From contig NZ_JAAIIG010000005.1 of NCBI RefSeq assembly GCF_012932375.1, forward strand, positions 1-64,000: 64,000 nucleotides of DNA, in the 5' to 3' direction. The stretch's first letter is position 1, and each line of letters begins with the position of its first letter. Below are positions 16,611 to 25,697 of this stretch, piece by piece. The position numbers were made by a program, and so were the translations under genes. The DNA is from Bifidobacterium olomucense. Its GTDB lineage: Bacteria; Actinomycetota; Actinomycetes; Actinomycetales; Bifidobacteriaceae. A model generated the notes under the pieces. It saw only the letters and a program-made list of their open reading frames with translations, was not told the DNA's origin and did no database searches.

Positions 16611-17930
16611 ATGAACTCCCTCAAGAAAGTGGCAACGTTGCTCACCGTTACGGCGATGGCTTCCACCTTGGTCGCCTGCGGCCCGGGTGCTTCCAGCTCC
16701 AATGCCAATGCAAACACTGAAACGGTCAGCAAGGACCTCGGTGATGAGAAGATTGAGCTGAAACTTTGGGACGGTGCTGGTCTTAAGGCTATGGATGATG
16801 CCCTGATTAAGGCGTTCGAGGCCAAGTATCCGAACATCACCATCAAGGCCACTTATGACCCCGACAACGTAAGCGCTCAGAACGGTCCGCGTGTCATCTC
16901 TGCGTCCGAGACGCCTGATGTGGCGCGCATCACCGACATGGGTTCGGCCGTACGTGGCAAGCACGTCGTTGACCTTGAAGAATATGCCAAGCTATACGAC
17001 TGGAATATTCCGGACAGCCAGACCGTCAATTACCGTCTCACGGATTCCGGTGAACTGGGCAGCGGCGACCTCTACGCCGTGCCGGATGGCTTCACGATGA
17101 CCGGCATCTTCTGGAACAAGAAGATCGCGAAGCAACTGGGCATCACTGAAGCTCCGAAGACGGTGGCCGAGTTCGAGACGGATCTGCAGAAGGCTAAGGA
17201 TGCGGGTGTTCAGCCGATGATGGCTTCCTCCAAGGATGCAGGCATTATTCATCTCATCGACGGACTGATCATTAATGAGAATGGCGTCGATGCGGTGCGT
17301 GCATGGACGCAGCAGCGTGACGGCGCAACTATTGACACCGACGGAACCGCCAAGGCTGCGCAGTACATTGCCGACTGGGCCAGCAAGGGATACTTCCCCG
17401 ATGGCGTGAACGCACTTGATTCCTCTACGGCGCTGGCGCGCTTCACCAAGGGTGAGGGCCTGTTCTTCCCCGCTGGCAACTGGTATACGTCGTCCGTGTC
17501 CGAAGCACTTGGTGAGGATGCCGGATTCATCGCCGTGCCGCCGAAGACCGAAGGCGAGGGTGCCGGCGGCGCACTGGATGGTGCCACTCCGTTCGGTATT
17601 CCCACCAATGCCAAGCACAAGAACGCTGCGGCTGCATTCCTGAACTTCCTGACCACTGACGAAGCACGTCAGATCGCCATCGACAACGGTTATGCTCCGC
17701 TGGGCGAAGGTGAAGCCAAGAGCGACGATCCGGTTATGCAATCTGTGCTGGATACCTATGCGGCTTTCATCAAGGGTGGCAACACCGCGACGCATATCTC
17801 TAACTCGACGGCTGGCATTCAGGCCAACGCTCTGATTCCGGCCATTCAGGAGCTCGTGGATGGCTCGCTCAAGCCGGCCGACTTCGGTGCTGAGATTCAG
17901 GCCAAGTACGCGGACGAGCTTGGCAAGTAA
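16611..17930 (+). CDS. Sugar ABC transporter solute-binding lipoprotein
   Basis: This 439-residue extracellular binding protein has a lipoprotein signal peptide (MNSLKKVATLLTVTAMAST, lipobox LVAC with the lipidated Cys near residue 23). A Ser/Asn-rich linker and a family-1 solute-binding fold follow (IELKLWDGAGLKAMDDALIK). I chose the ATG at 16611, preceded by AAGAGG, over a TTG seven codons upstream. It is the first gene of the plus-strand operon continuing with two permeases and GH13. Expected ligands are oligosaccharides compatible with the linked GH38 and GH13 enzymes. Confidence 0.93.
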   Translation: MNSLKKVATLLTVTAMASTLVACGPGASSSNANANTETVSKDLGDEKIELKLWDGAGLKAMDDALIKAFEAKYPNITIKATYDPDNVSAQNGPRVISASETPDVARITDMGSAVRGKHVVDLEEYAKLYDWNIPDSQTVNYRLTDSGELGSGDLYAVPDGFTMTGIFWNKKIAKQLGITEAPKTVAEFETDLQKAKDAGVQPMMASSKDAGIIHLIDGLIINENGVDAVRAWTQQRDGATIDTDGTAKAAQYIADWASKGYFPDGVNALDSSTALARFTKGEGLFFPAGNWYTSSVSEALGEDAGFIAVPPKTEGEGAGGALDGATPFGIPTNAKHKNAAAAFLNFLTTDEARQIAIDNGYAPLGEGEAKSDDPVMQSVLDTYAAFIKGGNTATHISNSTAGIQANALIPAIQELVDGSLKPADFGAEIQAKYADELGK

Positions 17931-17949
17931 TCGATTGCTTGACTAGCTG

Positions 17950-18019
17950 CCGTGTATGGCCAGGCATCGACCATACACGGTGTAAGTGGCCGGTTGGCTC
18001 GACAGGGCCGACTGGCCAC
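17950..18019 (+). other. Two hairpins between binding-protein and permease genes
   Basis: A perfect 10-bp stem (CCGTGTATGG with CCATACACGG, 17950-17980) is followed by a 13-bp stem with two G-U-type mismatches (GTGGCCGGTTGGC with GCCGACTGGCCAC, 17986-18019). There is no T-run. Such intercistronic stems after binding-protein genes commonly protect the upstream mRNA and give the binding protein higher expression than the permeases; that role here is inferred. Confidence 0.6.
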
Positions 18020-18072
18020 CCTCTATGCAAAACACCCAGTGGAAACGAAACGGTACATGAAAGCAGACGGCA

Positions 18073-19062
18073 ATGTCTTCTGAGCTTCTTGCTGGAGAGC
18101 GTATGGCGGAGCGCTCGTCAGCTCATCAACAATCCGCACCGGCAGCGTCGTCAATCGACGGGAAGCTTGCCGCCAATAAGCGTAAGGAACAGATCAAGCG
18201 GGCCATTCGCGGATACCTGTTCATTCTTCCGGCATTGCTGTTCTATGTGATGTTTGAGCTGTGGCCAATCATTCAGACCGTTTGGTACTCGTTCTACAAC
18301 TGGAACGGCATTGATGCGAGTACTTGGGTGGGCTTCGGCAACTATATCCGTGTGTTCACGGATTCCGAACTTTTCAGCAGCATCGGCCATGCGTTCTATC
18401 TGATCATCTTCTTCTCCATCATCCCCGTTGGCCTCGGCCTGATTATCGCTGCGCTGATTAAAGACGTGAAGTCGCAGATGGGCAAGGGCTTCGCCCAAGT
18501 TTGCCTGTTCCTGCCCCGAGTTATCCCTGGCGCCGCAGCTGCTGTGGCTTGGACTTGGATGCTTGCGGATAACGGCACTGTCAACCAGATGCTTAAAGCG
18601 GTTCATCTTGGCGGTTTCGCACATACTTGGCTTGGTGATCAGAGCACTGCATTGAATGCAGTCGGTGTGATTGGCTGCTGGCTGCAGCTTGGTTTCTGCA
18701 TTGTGCTTCTGCTCTCCGGCATCGGCGCGATTGATCAGTCTCTCTATGAGGCCGCTTCTTTGGATGGTGCAGGTTGGTGGCGTCAGTTGTTTGCCATCAC
18801 CATCCCCGGTCTGCGTGGCCAGATCAGCGTCTGCTTCACCATGACCATCGTTGCCGCGCTCGCCAGCTTCGATGTGGTGTTCATGTCAACCCAGGGAGGT
18901 CCGGGAACCTCAACCATGGTGCCTGGCGTACAGGTTTACCGCCTCGCCTTCCAGCAAAGCCGTGTGGGTCTGGCCTCGGCGCTCGCCGTGGTGCTGATGG
19001 TTATGGTGCTGTTGGTTGTTGGCCCATTGCAGCGTCTTATTGAAGGAAAGAAGGAGGCCTAA
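18073..19062 (+). CDS. Sugar ABC transporter permease, MalF/UgpA-like
   Basis: This 329-residue permease has an N-terminal cytoplasmic extension of about 40 residues, then six membrane segments beginning GYLFILPALLFYVMFELWPI. The EAA loop is EAASLDGAGWWRQLFAITIP. The ATG at 18073 has only a weak ribosome site; an ATG at 18103 preceded by GGAGAG is an alternative start. It forms the membrane channel with the next gene, two bases downstream. Confidence 0.92.
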   Translation: MSSELLAGERMAERSSAHQQSAPAASSIDGKLAANKRKEQIKRAIRGYLFILPALLFYVMFELWPIIQTVWYSFYNWNGIDASTWVGFGNYIRVFTDSELFSSIGHAFYLIIFFSIIPVGLGLIIAALIKDVKSQMGKGFAQVCLFLPRVIPGAAAAVAWTWMLADNGTVNQMLKAVHLGGFAHTWLGDQSTALNAVGVIGCWLQLGFCIVLLLSGIGAIDQSLYEAASLDGAGWWRQLFAITIPGLRGQISVCFTMTIVAALASFDVVFMSTQGGPGTSTMVPGVQVYRLAFQQSRVGLASALAVVLMVMVLLVVGPLQRLIEGKKEA

Positions 19063-19064
19063 TC

Positions 19065-19889
19065 ATGAAGAAGCCGCTTTCCGTTCGTGCGGCCGGCAAC
19101 ATCGTGCTGGTCGTGATGATTCTGTTCTCGATCCTGCCGTTCTTCAGCATGTTCTCCGCGGCCATCCAGCCGCAGGGTTCTATGCCGGAAGGAATCCAGT
19201 TCACCGCGCATCCCCATTGGGAGAACTTCGTAGATGCGTGGAACATGGCCAATATTCTGCCGTTGCTCAAATCCAGCACTATTCTTGTGCTGGTTGTTGT
19301 GCCGACGGTGGTGTTCTGCTCGGCACTTGGCGGATATGCCCTTGCACAGCTGCGTATTCCAGGACGCGGCATTATCTACGCCATCTTCCTGATCGGTCTG
19401 ACGATTCCGTTCGAGACTCTGGTTACTCCGCTGTATTATGAGATGGATGGTCTGGGTTTGCTCAACACCCGTTGGGCGCTAATCCTGCCATTGATCGGCT
19501 TGAACCTGTCTTTCGGAATCGTATGGATGCGGTCCCATTTCGAGCAGATGCCGCGTGATCTTATGGAAGCCGCATCCATCGATGGTGCCGGCGATTTCCG
19601 TACGTTCATTCATATTCAATTGCCGCTGTCGCTGCCGGCACTGTCCTCGCTAGCGATTCTGACATTCCTATCCACGTGGAATCAGTTCCTGCTGGCGGTC
19701 GTGTTGATTAACGATCCGCTGAAGCGCACTATGGCAGGTGCCTTGCAGTCGTTCGTCGGCACGTACCAGACTGATGTAGTGCTGCTGAATGCAGGTGCTC
19801 TGCTCATTATGGCACCGACGATGATTCTGTTCATCGTCTTGCAGCGTTACTTCATTCGCGCCATGCTGGCCGGCTCGGTCAAGGGCTGA
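19065..19889 (+). CDS. Sugar ABC transporter permease, MalG/UgpE-like
   Basis: This 274-residue permease partners the preceding gene and starts two bases after its stop, with AAGGAGG inside the upstream coding end. The EAA loop is EAASIDGAGDFRTFIHIQLP, and about six membrane segments are visible. No ATPase gene is present, as in most bifidobacterial CUT1 cassettes, which use a shared MsmK-type ATPase. Confidence 0.93.
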   Translation: MKKPLSVRAAGNIVLVVMILFSILPFFSMFSAAIQPQGSMPEGIQFTAHPHWENFVDAWNMANILPLLKSSTILVLVVVPTVVFCSALGGYALAQLRIPGRGIIYAIFLIGLTIPFETLVTPLYYEMDGLGLLNTRWALILPLIGLNLSFGIVWMRSHFEQMPRDLMEAASIDGAGDFRTFIHIQLPLSLPALSSLAILTFLSTWNQFLLAVVLINDPLKRTMAGALQSFVGTYQTDVVLLNAGALLIMAPTMILFIVLQRYFIRAMLAGSVKG

Positions 19890-19930
19890 TGGTCGCGGCG
19901 TAACGGCGTGCTCTCTGAAAGGCAGTGATT

Positions 19931-21577
19931 ATGACGATTGCAACTCGCCAAGCCCCATCCTTCTGGGATACGGCTTTGGTCTATCAAATCTATCCTCGAT
20001 CGTTCATGGATGGTGATGGCGATGGCATCGGTGATTTTCCCGGTGTGCTCCGGCGTATGGACCATCTTGTGGAGCTTGGCGTAGATGCAATCTGGTTTTC
20101 GCCGTTCTATCCTTCGCCATTGGTGGATGGAGGATACGATGTGGCCGATTACCGTAACGTGGACCCTCGTTTGGGAACGCTGGAGGACTTCGATGCGGTT
20201 GTTGCTTCGGCGCACGAACACGGTATCCGTATTCTGGTGGATATCGTTCCCAACCATACGTCATCCAAACATCCGTGGTTCATTGAAGCGCTCGCTGCGG
20301 AACCGGGCTCGCCGGCCCGTGACCGGTATGTGTTCAGGATGGGTCGGGGAGACCATCACGAGTTGCCTCCGACCAACTGGCAGAGCAATTTCGGCGGCAG
20401 CGCTTGGGAACCGTGCGGTGACGGATGGTATTACCTGCATCTGTTCGACAAGGAGCAGCCGGATCTCAACTGGGAAAATCCGCAAGTCCATGAGGATTTT
20501 CGCCGCACGTTGAGATTCTGGGCGGACCGGGGCGTTGACGGTTTCCGTATCGATGTGGCGCATGGCTTGTCCAAAGATCTTTCGGAACCATTGCGGGACA
20601 GGCCCGATCCAACGTTGGTCTCGCCGCAGGCCGACGATGGCAGCGACCCGCTTTGGGATCGAGACGCGGTGCACGATATCTATCGTGAATGGCGTCAAGT
20701 CATGAACGAGTATGTTCCTGCACGCTACAGTATCGGCGAAACTTGGAGTCCTTTCACTCCGCGCGTGTTTGATTACGCGCGCAAGGACGAACTTGACGGC
20801 GTGTTCGACTTTTCGCTCCTGAAGGCATATTGGGGTCGTGACGAGTACCGCAAGGTTATCGAACGCACGTATAGGGGCTTCCGTGCGGTCGATGGTGCTC
20901 CGACATGGACACTGTCGAATCATGATGTGCCTCGCCATGCGACTCGGCTGGGTTTGCCTGCGGATGTCGATTTGAATGAATGGATTACATCTGCTGGCAC
21001 GATGCCACAGGTCAACCCTGTCGAAGCTTCCGAGCGAGCTCGCTCCGCTACCTTGATGATGCTCGGCCTTCCCGGCACCGCATATATCTATCAAGGCGAG
21101 GAACTCGGCTTGCCCGAGGATTTTGACTTGACCGAGGACGAATTGCAGGATCCTCAGTGGGAACGCAGCGGTCATACCATGCGAGGTCGTGATGGTTGCC
21201 GTATCCCGCTGCCGTGGGAGCGGGAATCGGTCGCTTTCGGCTTTAACAACACCGGTCGTTCATGGCTGCCGCAGCCTGACTGGTATGGCAGATTTGCCGC
21301 AGACGCAGAGGCGGATGAGCCTGATTCGTTCCTGACCATGTATCGTAAAGCCATCGCCTTGCGCCGGACGTATTGCCAATCCGATTTGGATATGATCTGG
21401 CATGATGACAATCCGGCTGTGCTGCATTACAGTCGTCCGACCGGACTGCATGTGCTGGTCAACTTCGGTACTGATCCCGTTGAGTTGCCCTCTGATGCAG
21501 AGCTGCTGATGGGCACCCATATTAATGATGGACGATCGGTTCCGCCGTCCCACGCGGCATGGTTCACGGTCGGCTGA
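19931..21577 (+). CDS. GH13 alpha-glucosidase / oligo-1,6-glucosidase-type enzyme
   Basis: This 548-residue cytoplasmic alpha-amylase-superfamily enzyme starts with the family entry WDTALVYQIYPRSFMD. It has the catalytic nucleophile region DGFRIDVAHG (near residue 205), the general acid in SIGETW (near 268) and the stabilising Asp in LSNHDVPRHATR (near 331). The HDVxRHATR form fits exo-acting alpha-glucosidases. I chose the ATG at 19931, eight bases after AAAGG; a GTG six bases upstream is too close to that site. As the last gene of the operon it should release glucose from the imported sugar, while the divergent GH38 removes mannose. Confidence 0.92.
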   Translation: MTIATRQAPSFWDTALVYQIYPRSFMDGDGDGIGDFPGVLRRMDHLVELGVDAIWFSPFYPSPLVDGGYDVADYRNVDPRLGTLEDFDAVVASAHEHGIRILVDIVPNHTSSKHPWFIEALAAEPGSPARDRYVFRMGRGDHHELPPTNWQSNFGGSAWEPCGDGWYYLHLFDKEQPDLNWENPQVHEDFRRTLRFWADRGVDGFRIDVAHGLSKDLSEPLRDRPDPTLVSPQADDGSDPLWDRDAVHDIYREWRQVMNEYVPARYSIGETWSPFTPRVFDYARKDELDGVFDFSLLKAYWGRDEYRKVIERTYRGFRAVDGAPTWTLSNHDVPRHATRLGLPADVDLNEWITSAGTMPQVNPVEASERARSATLMMLGLPGTAYIYQGEELGLPEDFDLTEDELQDPQWERSGHTMRGRDGCRIPLPWERESVAFGFNNTGRSWLPQPDWYGRFAADAEADEPDSFLTMYRKAIALRRTYCQSDLDMIWHDDNPAVLHYSRPTGLHVLVNFGTDPVELPSDAELLMGTHINDGRSVPPSHAAWFTVG

Positions 21578-21610
21578 GCCGATAACGGCGGTTTAGCCGT
21601 TCATATTCTT

Positions 21611-21657
21611 GCGGCGGGTCTTGTTTTCCCCTTTTCTCAAGACCCGTCGCATTTTTT
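21611..21657 (+). terminator. Intrinsic terminator after the sugar ABC-GH13 operon
   Basis: GCGGCGGGTCTTG (21611-21623) pairs with CAAGACCCGTCGC (21638-21650), with one mismatch, followed by ATTTTTTA. It is a good rho-independent terminator 33 bases after the GH13 stop. Confidence 0.85.
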
Positions 21658-21921
21658 ATGCTGCTGTGCATCATGTGGCAGCGTGTTGCCTCGATTCGGA
21701 CCATGCGATTCTGGGGCGCAACTATTTTTGGCTGATTTGCGGTCGGGGGCATCGGGAAATCGTCGGAGACCACTGGGGGAAAACTCAACTTAACTCCTCC
21801 TCGCGAACGCTATAGACTTGAATACATGAGGCGAAGTGGTGCGCGACGTCGTCCGAAGCGTTCGCCGTCGTCCGAAGCGTCCGAAGCGTCCGAAACGTCC
21901 GAAACGTACAAGGGGTGTGCG

Positions 21922-22623
21922 ATGGCGTATATCGAATTCGATCATGTGGTCAAGGAGTATGCGTCCGGTTCCGCGGCGATTCGGGCGTTGGATGAGGCGA
22001 GCTTCACCGCCGATCAGGGCGAGTTGACGGTGATCCTAGGCCAATCGGGCGCAGGCAAGACCACGGCGCTGAACATTCTGGGCGGTATGGATACCGCCAC
22101 GTCCGGCCGCGTGGTGGTCGGCGGTCGCGATATCACCGGCCTGAGCCGCCGCGAACTCATCGCATACCGTCGTACCGACATCGGTTTCGTGTTCCAGTTC
22201 TACAATCTCGTGCCGAATCTGACCGCGCTGGAGAACGTGGAATTGGCCAGCCAGATCTGCCTGGATCACTTCGATCCGGCTGAGACGCTGCGCAAGGTCG
22301 GGCTGGGGGAAAGACTCGATAATTTCCCTGCGCAACTTTCCGGCGGCGAGCAGCAGCGCGTCTCCATCGCCCGCGCCATCGCCAAGAAACCGAAGCTGCT
22401 GCTGTGCGATGAACCGACCGGCGCGCTCGACTACGAGACCGGCAAGGAAGTGTTGCAGTTGCTGCAGGATATCTGCCGAACGCAGGGCATGACCGTCCTG
22501 ATCATCACGCACAATTCCGCGCTCGCGCCAATGGCGCACAAGGTGATCCGATTCCGGTCCGGCAGGGTGGTGGGCGAAGAAATCAACGCTCAGCCCACAC
22601 CGATTGCGGATATCGAGTGGTGA
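21922..22623 (+). CDS. ABC transporter ATPase, MacB/LolD-like
   Basis: This 233-residue ATPase has Walker [19 protein letters not shown], signature [15 protein letters not shown], Walker [17 protein letters not shown] and switch His in IITHN. The DEPTGALD form is typical of the LolD/MacB/SalX group that partners FtsX-fold permeases. I chose the ATG at 21922, preceded by AGGGG. The frame is open to 21826, but that stretch is a short tandem repeat of CGTCCGAAA-like 9-mers and is probably leader. The stop lies just before the permease reading frame, so the two are coupled. Confidence 0.92.
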   Translation: MAYIEFDHVVKEYASGSAAIRALDEASFTADQGELTVILGQSGAGKTTALNILGGMDTATSGRVVVGGRDITGLSRRELIAYRRTDIGFVFQFYNLVPNLTALENVELASQICLDHFDPAETLRKVGLGERLDNFPAQLSGGEQQRVSIARAIAKKPKLLLCDEPTGALDYETGKEVLQLLQDICRTQGMTVLIITHNSALAPMAHKVIRFRSGRVVGEEINAQPTPIADIEW

Positions 22624-22627
22624 GGCG

Positions 22628-25519
22628 GTGAAATACATCGTGAAACACCCCGTGAAACGAAATCGCGCTGTGAAATACCATGTGAAACAATCCGTGAACC
22701 ATCGCCCCGGCTTCGGCATGTCAGGCGCGTTCGCCAAGGACATGTTGCGCATGTGGGCGCGCAACTGGAAGCGATTCGCCTCGATCGCCATCATCACCAT
22801 GCTGGGCGTGGCGGTGCTTACCGGCATTTATGCCGGTTGCCGTGATATGTTCCGCGGTGCCGACCGGTTTCTCGACAGCCAAAGGCTTTACGACATCCAG
22901 ATCGTTTCCACGCTTGGCCTCACCGATGACGACGCCGCCGCGCTCAAGGCCGTCAATGGCGTCGAACGGGTGCAAACGGAACGCTCCGCCGCCGCGACCG
23001 TCACCGTGAACGGCAGCAATGAGTCGGTGACGTTGACCGAAATCGGTACGAACGGCATGAACCAGCCGTATCTGCAGGAAGGCAGACTGCCGGTCAAGTC
23101 CGGGGAAGTGGCCGTCACCAAAAAATTCGTGCGGGACAGCGGACTTATGATCGGCGATCGGCTGAACGTTGCGCTTGGCAAGGTTGCGGCATCCGCTTCG
23201 TCCGAAAAGGACAAGTCAGATGATGCGACGGCGTCGGGCGACGCCGGCAACGAGTCGTCGGGCGACGACTCGACTCCGACTTTCCCCACCGATCTCACCA
23301 TCACCGGCATCGTGCTGGACCCGCTCGACCTGCAGAATCCGGAAGGATACTCGGCGGGCGCGTTCCGCAGCTCAGCCACCACCGACTACACGTTCTTCCT
23401 GCCGTCCGATGGCGTAAGCGGCACCGTCTACACTGCCATATCGCTGGAAGTCGAGGGTGCCTCCGCACTCGACACCTTTACCGACCGGTATGACGACGTC
23501 GTCCGCGCGGTCCGCGAACGTATCGAAACCACAATCCAAGCCAAGCGGCAACAGGCCCGCCGGCAGCAGCTTATCGACGAGGCGAACCAGCGCATCGCGG
23601 ACGCCCGCGCCAAAGCCGACCGGCAGATCGCCGAGGCCCAAGCCGAACTGGACAAGCAGGCAGCCTCGGTGGAATCCAGCATCCCACAGGCCCGCTGGTA
23701 TGTGAACACGAGGTCCACGGCCGGCACGTTCTCGTCGCTGGAATCCGATCTCAACTCCATCGAATCGATCGGTCGCGCGTTTCCCGTGGTGTTCCTGCTG
23801 GTCGCCGTGCTGATGAGCCTGACCACGATGACCCGCATGGTCGAGGAGGATCGCGGACTGATCGGCACATACATGGGGCTCGGTTACGGCAACGCGCTGA
23901 TCGCCTCGCGCTACGTGCTGTTCGCGCTGCTCGCCTGTCTGATCGGCGGCGGATTGGGCGATCTCATCGGCTTCCTGGGCATTCCGGCGTTTCTGCTCGT
24001 CGTGTTGGAAGGCATGTATGTGGTGCCGGGCGTCACATTGCTCTACGACTGGGCGTACGGTTCGGCCGGCGTGCTGCTGTTCGTGGTGGGCGTCGCGGTG
24101 GCGACCATCGTGGCATGCCGCGGCGAGGTGCGGCATATGCCGGCCGAACTGATGCGGCCCAAGTCGCCCAAATCCGGTTCGCGCGTGCTGCTGGAACGCA
24201 TCGGGCCGCTGTGGCGGCGCATGAAATTCCTCAACAAGGTCACCGCGCGCAACCTGTTCCGCTTTAAGGGCCGCCTGTTCATGACGGTCGGTGGCGTGGC
24301 CGGCTGCACCGCGCTGATCGTGTGCGGCCTGGCCATCAACGATACGGTGGATGCGCTGCCGGTGACGCAATATCAGGACGTGTATCGGTACGACCTGATG
24401 GTCGTGACCGATCACGACGCCTTGAGCCCGGTGCGCTCGCGGCTATTGGAGAGCAACGCAATCAATGACTCGACCACGCCGGCCGCCGGTGCCTTGACGC
24501 TTGCGCGCGTGGAAAGCGGGGAAATCACTACGATTGCCGATTCCGGCGGTGCTGGCGAATCCGAAACCGTGCAGCTGATCACGGTGCCGTACGCCGATCA
24601 GTTGACGAACATCGCCGACTTCCGTTCGTCGGTGGACGGTACGACGATTCGTACGGACCTGCTGGATCGTGCGGGTCGTGCGGATGCGGAGTCATCCGGC
24701 ATCATCGTTTCGCTGAGTGCGGCGAATGCGATGGGCGTCGAGGCCGGCGACAAGGTGGCGTTGGAGAACGGCGACGCCGCGCGCGAAACGGTCCGCGTGT
24801 ACGCCGTCAGCCGGTCCGTAATCGGTGCGGATGTGTATATGACGTCCGAGTATTACCGGGAAGTGTTCGGCGGGAGCACTGAGGGTTCCGGTTCGGCCGA
24901 CGAATCCGATGGCGATGGCAGCGGTGCCGACAGTGCGTCCAACTCACGTGACTATACGGCGACTGAAGTCAATGGCGTGGAAATGAACGCGATATTCGCG
25001 CAATTCGTCGGCTCGGACGACGATCAGATCGACTACGCGGACCGGCTTGCCAAGGAGCAGGACGTATTGAGCGTGACGAGTACGGCGGATATGCGTCGCC
25101 GGTTCAGCTTCGATCTGATGGGTGCGGTGGTGGCGCTGATCGTCGCGCTCGCCGGTGCGCTGGCATTGGTGGTGCTGTTTACCCTCGCCAATACGAACGT
25201 TTCCGAACGGGTGCGCGAGATGGCCACGCTCAAGGTGTTGGGTTTCTTTGATCGTGAAGTGCATACGTATGTGAACCGCGAGATGTTGATCTTGACGTTG
25301 ATGGGCATCGCCGTGGGGCTGCCGCTCGGCCGTTGGATTGGCGGACTGCTGACGGCTGCGCTGAATATGCCGGGGTTGTATTTCGCGGTGACCGTGCGGT
25401 GGTACAGCTATGCGATCGCCGCTGCCGTAACGTTGGCGTTCGCGCTGTTGGTGCAGTTGCTTACCAATCCGGTGCTTGATCGAATCGACCCGGTGTCGTC
25501 GCTGAAAAGCGTGGAATGA
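22628..25519 (+). CDS. FtsX-like ABC permease
   Basis: This is a permease of about 963 residues with two FtsX/MacB units. An N-terminal helix (FASIAIITMLGVAVLTGIYA) and a large extracellular domain contain an Ala/Gln/Arg-rich coiled-coil stretch (around residues 300-345, RQQARRQQLIDEANQRIADA). Three helices follow, then a second helix-extracellular-three-helix unit ending in LTNPVLDRIDPVSSLKSVE. It probably works with the preceding ATPase as a mechanotransmission or export complex at the cell surface. The start is uncertain: GTG at 22628, TTG at 22604 and ATG at 22718 are all possible, and none has a good ribosome site. The first 70 bases are a degenerate GTGAAA repeat. Confidence 0.88.
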   Translation: MKYIVKHPVKRNRAVKYHVKQSVNHRPGFGMSGAFAKDMLRMWARNWKRFASIAIITMLGVAVLTGIYAGCRDMFRGADRFLDSQRLYDIQIVSTLGLTDDDAAALKAVNGVERVQTERSAAATVTVNGSNESVTLTEIGTNGMNQPYLQEGRLPVKSGEVAVTKKFVRDSGLMIGDRLNVALGKVAASASSEKDKSDDATASGDAGNESSGDDSTPTFPTDLTITGIVLDPLDLQNPEGYSAGAFRSSATTDYTFFLPSDGVSGTVYTAISLEVEGASALDTFTDRYDDVVRAVRERIETTIQAKRQQARRQQLIDEANQRIADARAKADRQIAEAQAELDKQAASVESSIPQARWYVNTRSTAGTFSSLESDLNSIESIGRAFPVVFLLVAVLMSLTTMTRMVEEDRGLIGTYMGLGYGNALIASRYVLFALLACLIGGGLGDLIGFLGIPAFLLVVLEGMYVVPGVTLLYDWAYGSAGVLLFVVGVAVATIVACRGEVRHMPAELMRPKSPKSGSRVLLERIGPLWRRMKFLNKVTARNLFRFKGRLFMTVGGVAGCTALIVCGLAINDTVDALPVTQYQDVYRYDLMVVTDHDALSPVRSRLLESNAINDSTTPAAGALTLARVESGEITTIADSGGAGESETVQLITVPYADQLTNIADFRSSVDGTTIRTDLLDRAGRADAESSGIIVSLSAANAMGVEAGDKVALENGDAARETVRVYAVSRSVIGADVYMTSEYYREVFGGSTEGSGSADESDGDGSGADSASNSRDYTATEVNGVEMNAIFAQFVGSDDDQIDYADRLAKEQDVLSVTSTADMRRRFSFDLMGAVVALIVALAGALALVVLFTLANTNVSERVREMATLKVLGFFDREVHTYVNREMLILTLMGIAVGLPLGRWIGGLLTAALNMPGLYFAVTVRWYSYAIAAAVTLAFALLVQLLTNPVLDRIDPVSSLKSVE

Positions 25520-25551
25520 TGGGTGGGTGGCATCGAAACTGCCTATTATCC

Positions 25552-25592
25552 CCGAAAAGTTCAATTACCTCTGACAAAATTGAACTTTTCGG
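25552..25592. terminator. Bidirectional-looking hairpin after the FtsX-like gene
   Basis: A perfect 15-bp stem, CCGAAAAGTTCAATT with AATTGAACTTTTCGG, lies 33 bases after the stop. The internal AAAA/TTTT runs are within the stem and no long T-run follows, so termination is likely but less canonical. Confidence 0.6.
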
Positions 25593-25697
25593 CGAAATAA
25601 TCACCGTATCATCACATTATATGGCTGAACTGGCCGGTCTTTAGCGTAGGTGCCGATGATACAGTTTGAACCTGTTACGGAAAGAGCAGGTGAGTTG

